DNA of 64,000 bases from contig JADFDM010000003.1 of NCBI GenBank assembly GCA_018262795.1, positions 1-64,000 of the forward strand. The letters run 5' to 3'. The notes below the pieces were generated by a model. That model was not told the DNA's origin. It was given only the letters and a program-made list of their open reading frames with translations, and did not search any database. Positions 37,574 through 46,259 of this stretch are shown one piece after another (the stretch's first letter is position 1; the number at the start of each line of letters is the position of its first letter). The stretch is from Sphingobacteriales bacterium. GTDB taxonomy: Bacteria; Bacteroidota; Bacteroidia; Chitinophagales; LD1. The position numbers and the translations under genes were made by a program.

Positions 37574-38664
37574 TGGCTTTTATCACTTTAGATACTCAAA
37601 AATTAGCAAAGAATTTCCGCTACCTCGACAAACTTTTCAAGGCCAACAACATTACCTGGGGCATTGTGTCGAAGGTGCTGTGCGGCAACGAAAAATATTT
37701 GCGCGAAGTAATTCACCTCGGAGTAAAGCAACTCTGCGATTCGCGCGTCAGTAACCTTAAGATGGTAAAAGCTATTTCGCCCGAAGTGGAAACCGTTTAC
37801 ATTAAACCCCCACCGAAACGCAGCATCAACGAAATAGTAAAGTATGCCGATGTAAGTTTTAACACCGAGATAGAAACCATTGAGTGCTTATCGCTGGCGG
37901 CACAGAAGCAGGGCAAAACCCACAAGGTGGTAATTATGATTGAAATGGGCGAACTGCGCGAAGGGGTGCTGGGCGATGATTTGCTGGCTTTTTACCGCGC
38001 GGTTTTTAAACTGCCCAATATCCAAGTGGCGGGCATTGGCACCAACCTCAACTGCATGTATGGCGTGTTGCCCAGTCATGATAAGCTAATACAGTTGTGC
38101 CTTTATAAGCAATTAATAGAAGCCAAGTTTGAGCGGGCTATTCCCTATGTAACGGGCGGTTCCTCGGTGACCATTCCGCTTATATTTAATCACCTGCTAC
38201 CAAAAGGAATCAATCATTTCCGGGTAGGCGAAACACTTTTTCTCGGCACCGATGTGTACCACAACACCACTTACAAGCAGATGGAAAATAATGCCTTTCA
38301 ACTTTATGCAGAGATTATTGAACTGACGGAAAAGGGAGCCGTGCCCATCGGTGAGTTAGGTAAAAATCTGAAGGGAGAAAGTGTGAGCTTTAACAGGCAA
38401 AAGCGCAATGAAACATCCTTTCGAGCGCTTATTGATCTCGGCCTTTTAGATATTGAGGAAAACCATCTGAAAATTACTGATAGCGATTTGAAAATTGCAG
38501 GGGCTTCGTCCGACATGCTGGTGGTTGACTTGGGCGAAAACAAAAAGAATTACAAGGTCGGTGATCTGCTGGAACTTGAAATGGATTACATGGGGTTGTT
38601 GCGGGTAATGAACTCTCGCTATATTGAAAAGCGCATCAAGGAAACTGTGCTCGTTAAGAAATGA
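37573..38664 (+). CDS. PLP-dependent amino-acid racemase (alanine/ornithine racemase-like)
   Basis: This 363-residue protein has the alanine-racemase N-terminal barrel fold. The PLP lysine is Lys34 in WGIVSKVLCGN; other typical blocks are VIMIEMGELREG, GIGTNLNCMYG and VTGGSSVTIP. The C-terminal part resembles the YhfX/ornithine-racemase group rather than biosynthetic Alr. It likely interconverts L- and D- forms of a cationic or other amino acid taken up by the upstream symporter. The first base of its ATG is the last base of the symporter stop, strongly suggesting coupled translation. No terminator is visible after it. Confidence 0.85.
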   Translation: MAFITLDTQKLAKNFRYLDKLFKANNITWGIVSKVLCGNEKYLREVIHLGVKQLCDSRVSNLKMVKAISPEVETVYIKPPPKRSINEIVKYADVSFNTEIETIECLSLAAQKQGKTHKVVIMIEMGELREGVLGDDLLAFYRAVFKLPNIQVAGIGTNLNCMYGVLPSHDKLIQLCLYKQLIEAKFERAIPYVTGGSSVTIPLIFNHLLPKGINHFRVGETLFLGTDVYHNTTYKQMENNAFQLYAEIIELTEKGAVPIGELGKNLKGESVSFNRQKRNETSFRALIDLGLLDIEENHLKITDSDLKIAGASSDMLVVDLGENKKNYKVGDLLELEMDYMGLLRVMNSRYIEKRIKETVLVKK

Positions 38665-39122
38665 GATAGCGCAAACGAATTGCGGATTACGGGAACAGCG
38701 AACATCAAATTGCTGCTCGTCAATAATCAAAACTTAGAAACCGATTCCGCATATCCTACCAATTAATCAATAACGATTACACGCTTAACCATTTCCTGAT
38801 TCCCCGATTTCTTCATTATCTCATTACCCCAAAAAGTGTCAAGATTTTTCGGAAAAGTCAGTATTTTTGATATAATTAGTGTTTTTGAACTGTTTTTATG
38901 TGGTAAATTCCGCTCCATTGCTGTCTCTACATGAGCCGTTGCCTCCCCTACTGAGTGGTTGCCGGCAATTTGTTGTAGTGTCCCTTCAACCGGAGGTAAG
39001 TTGTTAGAACTCTGCCGCAGGCCACCCTGCGAAAGGTAAGCACACCCCCAACTCTTAGGGAGAAATAAACTTTCCCCGCGCCTAAATTGTTTAGCTTTTC
39101 CTTAGTTTCGCCCCCTTGCCTT
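38665..39122. other. Gene-free 458-bp gap with a REP-like hairpin
   Basis: No credible frame was found. Points of note are an AT-rich middle (38860-38900), a phrase near 38758-38800 that recurs loosely at 60438-60480, the REP-like hairpin at 39014-39035, and a TAGTTTCG box near 39106 that may drive uvrA. Confidence 0.5.
39014..39035. repeat. REP-like hairpin, copy of 51651-51672
   Basis: GCCGCAGGCCACCCTGCGAAAG differs by one base from 51651-51672. The core CGCAGG...CCTGCG forms a 6-bp stem. It lies 12 kb from the second copy and the RAYT region. Confidence 0.6.
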
Positions 39123-42032
39123 ATGCCGAAGAAGAAAGCTACTGATGATACCTTGACGGAGGAACAAACGGATACTTTACAGAGTAATGTTGTGCTGGAG
39201 CCGGAGAGTATTGATGTGTACGGTGCGCGGGCACACAATTTGAAAAACATTGACGTGAGCATTCCCCGAAACTGCTTGGTGGTGATCACCGGAATTTCGG
39301 GCAGCGGCAAATCCTCCCTTGCTTTTGATACCATTTATAACGAAGGCCAGCGCAGATATTTAGATTCCTTCTCGGCCTATGCCCGGCAGTTTATTGGCGG
39401 CTATGAGCGACCCGATGTAGATAAAATCACCGGGCTTTCTCCCGTTATTTCTATTGAGCAGAAATCGGTAAACCGCAACCCGCGCTCTACCGTGGGAACC
39501 GTTACGGAGATCTACGACTTTTTGCGTTTGCTTTTTGCCCGAGCCGGAGAGGCATACTCGTATGTGACGGGAAAAAAGATGGTGAAGTTTACCGAAGATC
39601 AGGTAATTGATAATATCCTTCAATACCATCAAGGTAAAAAAATGATCGTGTTAGCGCCTGTGGTTCGCGGGCGAAAAGGGCATTACCGCGAACTGTTTGA
39701 GCAGGTGCGTAAGCAAGGCTATTTGAAAATACGAGTAGATGGAGAGATAGTGGAAGTGAAGCCCAAAATGCAGTTAGACCGCTATGTAGTGCACGATATT
39801 GAATTGGTTATTGACCGCCTCAAGATTGAGGCAGATGTTAAAGACCGAATCCGAACAGCGGTAGGGCAGGCTATGAAAGCGGGAAAAGGATTGATTCAAT
39901 TGCTGGATACTGAAACCGAAGAAGTGTCGAGTTTCAGCAAGCACCTAATGTGTATAGAGAGTGGCATTAGCTACGAAGAGCCTTCGCCCAACACCTTTTC
40001 GTTCAACTCTCCCTATGGTGCCTGCCACACCTGCAATGGGTTGGGAGTTACTTACGAGGCGAGCCGTAAAATCATGATTCCCAACGAGAAGATTTCCATC
40101 AACAAAGGCGGCATTCTTCCCTTTGGAGAGGCGCGCGACAATTACCTCTTCCGCGAATTAAATGTGATTGCCAAGAAATTCAGATTCTCACTGAGTGATC
40201 CAATTGCTAATATTTCCGATGAGGCACTTAACTATATCCTGCATGGCGATATGGAAGAAGCCGTTTCATTTGAAGAAGATGATTTGGTGATTGAAGATTA
40301 CGATGCCCGTTGGTACACCCTCAGCAAAGGCGGTCTGATGGGTTTGCTGAAAAGATGTTTTCGCTTTACCACTTCTGAATCTATTCGGAGCTGGGCCGAA
40401 GGGTATATGGAGCAACACACCTGCCCCACCTGCCACGGCACCAGGCTGAAAAAAGAAAGTCTCTGGTTCAAAATAGACGAGAAAAATATTGGCGAATTAG
40501 CCCAAATGGATTTGAACGACTTGCGCGACTGGTTCGAAGGTTTGGAAGATCGCATGAGCGAAAGGCAACGCACCATTGCCAAAGAACTGCTCAAGGAAAT
40601 TCGTTCGCGCATCACGTTTATCTTAGATGTAGGGCTTGATTATCTGGCTTTAGATCGCCCTGCAAAAAGTTTGAGCGGGGGGGAGAGTCAGCGCATTCGT
40701 TTAGCCACTCAAATAGGCTCACAGCTTTCGGGTATCACCTATATTCTGGACGAGCCGAGTATTGGTTTGCATCAGCGCGATAACCGCAAGCTGATTAATG
40801 CTCTGCGGCAATTAGCGAGTAATCCCAACACGGTGTTAGTGGTAGAGCACGACAAGGAAATGATGCTCGAAAGCGATTACATTATTGATATTGGTCCCGG
40901 GGCAGGCGAGCACGGAGGCAAAGTGGTGGGGCAGGGAATCCCCGAAGAATTTTTGAAGCAGGGCAGCACCACTGCGCAATATCTTTCGAACCAAAAAAAG
41001 ATTGAAGTGCCCGCTCACCGCAGAGTGGGAAACGGCCAGTACTTAGCACTGAAAGGGGCTACCGGCAACAACTTGAAAAATGTGGATGTGGTATTTCCGC
41101 TCGGCACTTTTATTTGTGTGAGTGGCGTATCGGGTAGCGGTAAGAGTTCGCTCATCAACGAAACACTATATCCTATTCTTCACAATTACGTGTATCAAGG
41201 TCGCTACCGACCTTTGCCCTACAAAGAAATTGAGGGGTTGAAACATTTAGATAAGGTAATTGATATTGATCAATCGCCCATTGGTCGTACCCCGCGCAGT
41301 AACCCGGTTACATACATCAAGGTGTTCGATGAAATCAGGAAACTGTACGCGCTGTTGCCCGAAGCAAAAATACGCGGCTACAAACCCGGTCGCTTTTCGT
41401 TCAACGTAAAGGGTGGACGCTGCGAAGAATGTGGCGGTGGCGGCAGAAAGGTAATTGAAATGAATTTTCTGCCAAATGTGGAAGTGCTTTGTGAAAAATG
41501 TAACGGCAAGCGCTACAATCGCGAAACGTTGGAGGTCCGCTATAAAGGAAAATCTATCAGCGATGTGCTGAACATGACTGTAGAAGAGGCCATCGAATTT
41601 TTTGAAAGCATTCCCGCCATATATCCTAAACTGAAAACGCTGGGCGATGTAGGTCTCGGCTATTTGCGCTTAGGGCAATCCTCCACTACTCTTTCGGGCG
41701 GTGAAGCCCAACGGGTAAAATTGGCCGCAGAGTTATCTAAAAAAGATACCGGCAGAACCTTCTACATTTTAGATGAGCCTACCACCGGCCTTCACTTCGA
41801 GGATATCCGGGTGCTGCTGGAAGTGCTGAACAAGTTAGTGGAACGCGGTAACACGGTGCTGGTGATAGAGCACAATCTGGATGTGATTAAAGTGGCCGAC
41901 CACCTCATTGACATGGGGCCCGAAGGCGGTTACCGAGGTGGTGAAATCATTGCTACCGGTTCCCCTGAAGAAGTAGCAACAGTGAAAGAAAGTTTTACCG
42001 CCCAATTTCTGCGCGAAGAGCTATCCCTGTGA
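39123..42032 (+). CDS. uvrA: Excinuclease ABC subunit UvrA
   Basis: The 969-residue DNA damage sensor of nucleotide excision repair. It has two ABC modules: Walker A GISGSGKSS with LSGGESQRIRLA, and GVSGSGKSSL with LSGGEAQRVKLA. Zinc-finger cysteines are CHTCNGLG with CPTCHG in the first half and CEECGGGG with CEKCNGKR in the second. ATG 39123 (MPKKKATDD) is chosen over an upstream TTG because it avoids the gap's promoter-like sequence and gives a normal N-terminus. The gene is followed by a terminator at 42038-42072. Confidence 0.97.
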   Translation: MPKKKATDDTLTEEQTDTLQSNVVLEPESIDVYGARAHNLKNIDVSIPRNCLVVITGISGSGKSSLAFDTIYNEGQRRYLDSFSAYARQFIGGYERPDVDKITGLSPVISIEQKSVNRNPRSTVGTVTEIYDFLRLLFARAGEAYSYVTGKKMVKFTEDQVIDNILQYHQGKKMIVLAPVVRGRKGHYRELFEQVRKQGYLKIRVDGEIVEVKPKMQLDRYVVHDIELVIDRLKIEADVKDRIRTAVGQAMKAGKGLIQLLDTETEEVSSFSKHLMCIESGISYEEPSPNTFSFNSPYGACHTCNGLGVTYEASRKIMIPNEKISINKGGILPFGEARDNYLFRELNVIAKKFRFSLSDPIANISDEALNYILHGDMEEAVSFEEDDLVIEDYDARWYTLSKGGLMGLLKRCFRFTTSESIRSWAEGYMEQHTCPTCHGTRLKKESLWFKIDEKNIGELAQMDLNDLRDWFEGLEDRMSERQRTIAKELLKEIRSRITFILDVGLDYLALDRPAKSLSGGESQRIRLATQIGSQLSGITYILDEPSIGLHQRDNRKLINALRQLASNPNTVLVVEHDKEMMLESDYIIDIGPGAGEHGGKVVGQGIPEEFLKQGSTTAQYLSNQKKIEVPAHRRVGNGQYLALKGATGNNLKNVDVVFPLGTFICVSGVSGSGKSSLINETLYPILHNYVYQGRYRPLPYKEIEGLKHLDKVIDIDQSPIGRTPRSNPVTYIKVFDEIRKLYALLPEAKIRGYKPGRFSFNVKGGRCEECGGGGRKVIEMNFLPNVEVLCEKCNGKRYNRETLEVRYKGKSISDVLNMTVEEAIEFFESIPAIYPKLKTLGDVGLGYLRLGQSSTTLSGGEAQRVKLAAELSKKDTGRTFYILDEPTTGLHFEDIRVLLEVLNKLVERGNTVLVIEHNLDVIKVADHLIDMGPEGGYRGGEIIATGSPEEVATVKESFTAQFLREELSL

Positions 42033-42037
42033 TGTTT

Positions 42038-42072
42038 CGGGTAGTAAGAATCTACCCGTTTTGGGTTTTTTC
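42038..42072 (+). terminator. Rho-independent terminator of uvrA
   Basis: CGGGTAG (42038-42044) pairs with CTACCCG (42052-42058) around a 7-nt loop, followed by TTTTGGGTTTTTT. Confidence 0.8.
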
Positions 42073-42097
42073 CTCCCTCCGATCTCCTACATCTTTG

Positions 42098-42199
42098 TGG
42101 CATCAAGAAACGAAAATCTTCTGGGAGATTTAAAGTTCTTGCGTGCTGACTAGAGTACACTACCAAAAGCGGCCACATTTGTAATGTGGTCGTTTTTTT
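42098..42199 (+). ncRNA. Candidate small RNA of about 100 nt
   Basis: Between the uvrA terminator and a second terminator-type hairpin lies about 100 bases with no credible frame. A TACATCTTTG sequence at 42088-42097 resembles a -7 box. Inside are a 6-bp hairpin (AAATCT...AGATTT around 42114-42131) and the terminal hairpin with T tail. A promoter-hairpin-terminator unit with no gene suggests a free-standing sRNA. No known RNA family was recognised. Confidence 0.4.
42170..42199 (+). terminator. Terminator hairpin closing the candidate small RNA
   Basis: CGGCCACATT and AATGTGGTCG form a 10-bp stem (one G-T pair) around a TGT loop, followed by seven T. The 200 bases beyond, up to 42404, show no gene. 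Confidence 0.8.
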
Positions 42200-42404
42200 A
42201 TTTATGGATAATCCGCAAACAGGTAATCCCCAAAATTTCATAACAGATGAAACAGTAACCCCCCCCGGTAAATTCTGTTATTGACCACTAAGGATTAGTC
42301 ATTGGTAAATACTTTTGGAAGAGATCGCGCAGCAAGGTTTTTTCTCAAGCAAATGCAATCCGGTATTACGAGTATGCAATAGGGCGTTTACCGGATGCTT
42401 GCAA

Positions 42405-43595
42405 TTATTCTTTAATTATTCCTATGTCTTGCTTACCTGCGGCACTGATGCCATTAATGCGCGCCAATTCACCATTCGGAAATTGCACCTGGTAGTTGGT
42501 CCAGCCGGGAGTTCCTGCTCGAGGATCGGGGCGATAATAATCGGTAGAAACTATTTGCGCCCAACTTTCAAAGGCGGCATTCATATCGGTATAGTCGCCC
42601 ACGCGCGCCTGAGTAGTTCCTGCATCGGCACGAGTTCTTACGATGTACCCTTGTTGAACTCTTTGTTGAATTTCCGATTTGTCGCCTGTAGGGTTATTCA
42701 GAATTACAAAAGCGGCTTCAGGAGTGCCGGGATTGGAATATACAAATACAGCCCTTCCGGCCAGCGAAGGATGGCCACTCTTGTATTCGCTCTCTGCGGC
42801 TCCCTCTAAAATGAAAACTACCTTGTTGCGTGCTTCGGCTATGGTAGGCCAATGACCTGCCAATGCTGCTTGCTCTAAAGTGGAGTACGAACCTCGAACA
42901 TCATCAGGAGTGATTACCTTATCCAAATTTTCACCAAACACAGACTTTATCTCTACATCAATATTATCTGCGGCAGCGTTATCGAAAGGAATAGATTTGG
43001 TAAGATTGGGAACAGCGGGCAATGCAGCCGCCACGGTTTCCTCCTTTGTTTCTATATTAATAAAGATGGGAAGATGATTTGGATGAGCCACGCTCCAGTT
43101 GTAAATGGTTTGCAAGGCTGATTTAAAAGTGAGATAGGGCGTATTGAAATCAAAATCGGGAATGTGAATAATTTTGAACCCCGGATTGTTTAATTCCGGT
43201 TGATGAGAGTCGGCACTGCCTCCGGCTAAGAATTTCCCCATTCGATAATAATATTGCCCTCCGTTTGGGTCGTTATAGATATCCAATTCCAATCCGCGTA
43301 CGTTGTAATCATTAAACTGTTCTTCGAAGGTAGCGTGCGAATAGTCTATCCCATCCGGGTTGTATTGAGCGGGCAACACCCCAAGTCCATTTAGGTTTTC
43401 CATAAAAGCAAAAACATCTGAATCAGTTTTTAAATGATAGCTATTATGGCTGGCAATTACCTGTATCTGATTTAGTTTTAGGCTGTCGGTAGGTCCGTTG
43501 TTGTAAAGTTTTTGGGCAATTTTGGTTTCTCCTTTTTGGCAAGCAGATAAAAAAATAAAACTACTCGCAAGCAGTAGGGAAGGAAATTGTTTCAT
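42405..43595 (-). CDS. Lipoprotein with PI-specific phospholipase C domain
   Basis: The 396-residue product has a lipoprotein signal (MKQFPSLLLASSFIFLSAC, Cys19) and matches the calcium-dependent PI-PLC C1 group. The first catalytic histidine is His50 in ASHNSYH, followed by GLELDIYNDP and the second catalytic histidine in KIIHIPDFDF, and INIETKEE. These enzymes cleave phosphatidylinositol or related headgroups; bacterial members are poorly studied and may act on exogenous lipids. It stands alone on the minus strand. TAAAGTTG lies four bases before its ATG. Confidence 0.85.
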   Translation of the reverse strand: MKQFPSLLLASSFIFLSACQKGETKIAQKLYNNGPTDSLKLNQIQVIASHNSYHLKTDSDVFAFMENLNGLGVLPAQYNPDGIDYSHATFEEQFNDYNVRGLELDIYNDPNGGQYYYRMGKFLAGGSADSHQPELNNPGFKIIHIPDFDFNTPYLTFKSALQTIYNWSVAHPNHLPIFINIETKEETVAAALPAVPNLTKSIPFDNAAADNIDVEIKSVFGENLDKVITPDDVRGSYSTLEQAALAGHWPTIAEARNKVVFILEGAAESEYKSGHPSLAGRAVFVYSNPGTPEAAFVILNNPTGDKSEIQQRVQQGYIVRTRADAGTTQARVGDYTDMNAAFESWAQIVSTDYYRPDPRAGTPGWTNYQVQFPNGELARINGISAAGKQDIGIIKE

Positions 43596-43599
43596 TCGT

Positions 43600-43607
43600 C
43601 AACTTTA
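43600..43607 (-). promoter_or_regulatory. Near-consensus -7 box TAAAGTTG, four bases before the PI-PLC start
   Basis: Read on the minus strand, TAAAGTTG (one mismatch) is followed by ACGA and then ATG 43595, another N4 spacing. Confidence 0.35.
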
Positions 43608-43762
43608 CAATGAAATTAATGAAACGCAATGCCCTTGCAAGAAAACTTAGTTAAAATCTGCCTCTGCTATTCGCAAACCGGCTGATAATCTTTTGATATG
43701 GAGAGACCTATTGTTTTTTTCTCAGCTTCCCGGATCGAAAAAATTTGAGAAAATGAAGGCAT

Positions 43763-43800
43763 AGTGCTTTCATGATTTGAGCTTGTGACTTGAAAGCACT
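43763..43800. repeat. Perfect 10-bp inverted repeat with 18-nt loop
   Basis: AGTGCTTTCA (43763-43772) and TGAAAGCACT (43791-43800) are exact reverse complements. There is no T-run on either side, so it is not a normal terminator. It lies in a 291-bp gap between two minus-strand genes. Confidence 0.6.
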
Positions 43801-43886
43801 GCGCATGTTACATTAGGTTGTTGCGCAATTCATCTTCAATGCTTTTCGGTTAGCCTCCCGATTTGTTTCCTTAATGGTTTGACTGA

Positions 43887-44612
43887 TCAGCCAATGGACT
43901 GCGGTGCCGACAGGTACCGCACTAAGTTTCGCTTGGCCACCGGCAGCATGGTTTCTGGCAATGGAAACGAGCTTTTAAACTCTACAGCATAAGCAGCCGG
44001 ATTGGGCAATTGCTGATTTTGCTCTATCAGTCGGTATTTCACTTTCTCATACGATTGCGAGAGGCTGATGTCGTAGCTGAAAAGAAATTGGGTGTGCAGC
44101 CCTCTGAAATTTTCCTGCATGTTTTCAAATATCGTAATCATATAGTAATACACGTTCACCAAACGCTTAGGAAAGTCAGACAAAAAGAAATAGCCCTCTT
44201 CATTCCGCAACGGAATAATACCTACGGGAAATACTTCCAATTTATCTTCTACCTCTTCAAATAATTCTTTTCCTAATCCTAATCTCATTTCAATTTCGGG
44301 CAGGGCATATTCTACTAACTTATCTATTTCTCGCAGTAACTCATCGTCCTCAAACTGCTGTTGGTATTCCACTTTAAACTTTTCAAAATCCAGCTTCGAT
44401 ATTTCTTTCGGAAATTCATTTGCCACCGAAGTTTTGGTATCGCTGAATGTTTTCAGATTTCGGTAATGCTCTACCAGTTCCGATAGTTTGGGGTACAGTT
44501 TTTTCTCATCGAAATTCTTTCCCACTTCTTGCAGATAAGCCAGCAGAATGTATTTCTTGTATTCGAAATCCAGAAGACCTTCGGTTAACCAGTTTGGATG
44601 TAGTGTTGCCAT
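43887..44612 (-). CDS. Conserved protein of unknown function
   Basis: The 241-residue product starts at ATG 44612 (MATLHPNWLTEGLLDFEYKK). It has no signal peptide and no membrane segment and is predominantly helical with many charged residues, then ends in a beta-rich half (VFPVGIIPLRNEEGYFFLS). I do not recognise the family and see no catalytic motif. It is on the minus strand opposite the GlcD-type gene, with no obvious partner. A longer frame starting at 44687 exists, but the sequence upstream of 44612 reads unlike protein. The gene is real by codon pattern and length; the role is unknown. Confidence 0.7.
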   Translation of the reverse strand: MATLHPNWLTEGLLDFEYKKYILLAYLQEVGKNFDEKKLYPKLSELVEHYRNLKTFSDTKTSVANEFPKEISKLDFEKFKVEYQQQFEDDELLREIDKLVEYALPEIEMRLGLGKELFEEVEDKLEVFPVGIIPLRNEEGYFFLSDFPKRLVNVYYYMITIFENMQENFRGLHTQFLFSYDISLSQSYEKVKYRLIEQNQQLPNPAAYAVEFKSSFPLPETMLPVAKRNLVRYLSAPQSIG

Positions 44613-44749
44613 ACCTTTGGGTTCTATTTGGTTAAACGAAAAATAGCAAGAGATGTTTGAATGCAGTAGCCCGCTATGCACAGCCAATCAGGATTGAGCA
44701 CTATTAGAAACAGTGGTTGGGGTTTCATTCGGCAAGAAAGCTAAACCAA

Positions 44750-44757
44750 TATATTTG
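44750..44757 (+). promoter_or_regulatory. -7 box TATATTTG, leaderless-type promoter
   Basis: A perfect TAnnTTTG, then CGGG and ATG 44762. The box lies inside the longer in-frame frame that starts at 44717 and so argues for the ATG at 44762. Confidence 0.6.
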
Positions 44758-44761
44758 CGGG

Positions 44762-46165
44762 ATGAATTACAAGCGCATTGAGCAGGATGATCTGAACTAT
44801 TTTACTTCCATCATCGGAGCCGATTTTGTATTTACCAATAGCACAGCCATTGAGAAATACAGCCGTGACGAAACAGACGGGGTCAGTTTTCCACCCGAAG
44901 TGGTGTTGATGCCGCGCACCACTGAGGAGGTTTCTGCCATCCTGAAATACTGCAATGAAAAGCGCATCCCGGTTTCGCCTCGCGCAGCCGGTACCGGTTT
45001 AAGTGCCAATAGTCTTTGTGTGCATGGCGGAGTAATGTTGAGCATAGAGCGGTTCAATGAGATTTTGAAAATTGATGAGCGCAGTCTTCAGGTAACTGTA
45101 GAGCCGGGAATGATTACCGAAGTGTTGCAAAATACGTTACAGGAAAAAGGACTTTTTTATCCGGTAGATCCCTCTTCGCGCGGCACCAGTTTTATTGGTG
45201 GAAATGTGGCCTGCAACAGCGGGGGCCCCCGTGCAGTGAAATACGGAGTGGTGAAGGATTTTGTGTTGAACTTAGAAGTAGTGTTGGCCAGCGGAGAAAT
45301 AATGTGGACGGGAGCCAACACGCTGAAAAACTCTACCGGCTACAACCTGACTCACTTACTGGTAGGGAGCGAAGGCACGTTGGGAATAGTTACCAAAATT
45401 GTATTGAAGTTGTTGCCCTTTCCCAAGTTTAATAATGTGATGCTGGCTCCTTTTAAAAGTATGGAAGATGCCAGTGCGGCTGTGAGTGCTGTGTTTCGCG
45501 CGGGTATCATACCCAGTAGTATTGAATTTATGGAGCGGGAAGCCGTGGAATATGTGATGAATTTTCTTGGAGATGTAACAGTGCCGCTGGACAATGAAAC
45601 GCACGCCATCTTGCTGATCGAAGTGGATGGCAATGATATGGAGAGCATTCAGAAGGATTGCGAAAAAATTTATGAGGTGCTCACGCAGTTTGAAGTAGGT
45701 GATATTTTGTTTGCCGATAGCGAAGCCCAGAAAACTGACCTGTGGCGAATGCGAAGAAATATTGCTTATGCCGTGAAGAAAACCAATGTAACGGTAGAGG
45801 AAGATACAGTAGTGCCGCGAGCCGATTTGCCCGAACTGCTCAAGCACATCAAAGCAGTGGGGACCAAATATAATTTTCGCAGTGTGTGCTATGGCCATGC
45901 CGGTGATGGAAACGTACACGTTCGTATTTTGAAAGATGAGTTGAGTGATGAGTACTGGAAAACCGAAGTGCCGAAGGGTATCCGCGAAATATTTGAAAAA
46001 GTAGTAGCCTTGGGTGGAACTATTTCAGGAGAGCACGGCATCGGCTGGATACAAATACCCTACATGGATATTAAATTCTCCCCTTCGCAACTGGACCTAA
46101 TGCGGGGAATTAAAAAGGTGTTTGACCCTAACCATATCCTGAATCCCGGCAAGATATTCGCTTAG
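44762..46165 (+). CDS. FAD-binding oxidoreductase, glycolate/D-lactate dehydrogenase (GlcD) type
   Basis: This 467-residue protein has the FAD-binding PCMH domain (PRAAGTGLSANS, then GLFYPVDPSSRGTSFIGGNVA, residues of about 70-160, and GSEGTLGIVT) and a C-terminal substrate domain with YGHAGDGNVHVRI and SGEHGIGW. It oxidises a 2-hydroxy acid such as D-lactate or glycolate, passing electrons to the respiratory chain; the substrate is not fixed by the sequence. There is no iron-sulphur partner gene beside it. Start choice is backed by the perfect -7 box four bases upstream. Confidence 0.92.
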   Translation: MNYKRIEQDDLNYFTSIIGADFVFTNSTAIEKYSRDETDGVSFPPEVVLMPRTTEEVSAILKYCNEKRIPVSPRAAGTGLSANSLCVHGGVMLSIERFNEILKIDERSLQVTVEPGMITEVLQNTLQEKGLFYPVDPSSRGTSFIGGNVACNSGGPRAVKYGVVKDFVLNLEVVLASGEIMWTGANTLKNSTGYNLTHLLVGSEGTLGIVTKIVLKLLPFPKFNNVMLAPFKSMEDASAAVSAVFRAGIIPSSIEFMEREAVEYVMNFLGDVTVPLDNETHAILLIEVDGNDMESIQKDCEKIYEVLTQFEVGDILFADSEAQKTDLWRMRRNIAYAVKKTNVTVEEDTVVPRADLPELLKHIKAVGTKYNFRSVCYGHAGDGNVHVRILKDELSDEYWKTEVPKGIREIFEKVVALGGTISGEHGIGWIQIPYMDIKFSPSQLDLMRGIKKVFDPNHILNPGKIFA

Positions 46166-46259
46166 GCGTTTAACCTTTCACAGTGTTTAACTTGTCGCTT
46201 TTTAAGGGGTGAAGCGAAATAACTTATTTTCGGTTTCGTTAATGGCATAAATCAGTTTT

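Noticed and set aside
42315-42809. 164-codon plus-strand frame starting after a TACTTTTG box
   Set aside because: Most of it is antisense to the PI-PLC gene; its product has no sensible features. The box near 42309 may be chance in AT-rich sequence.
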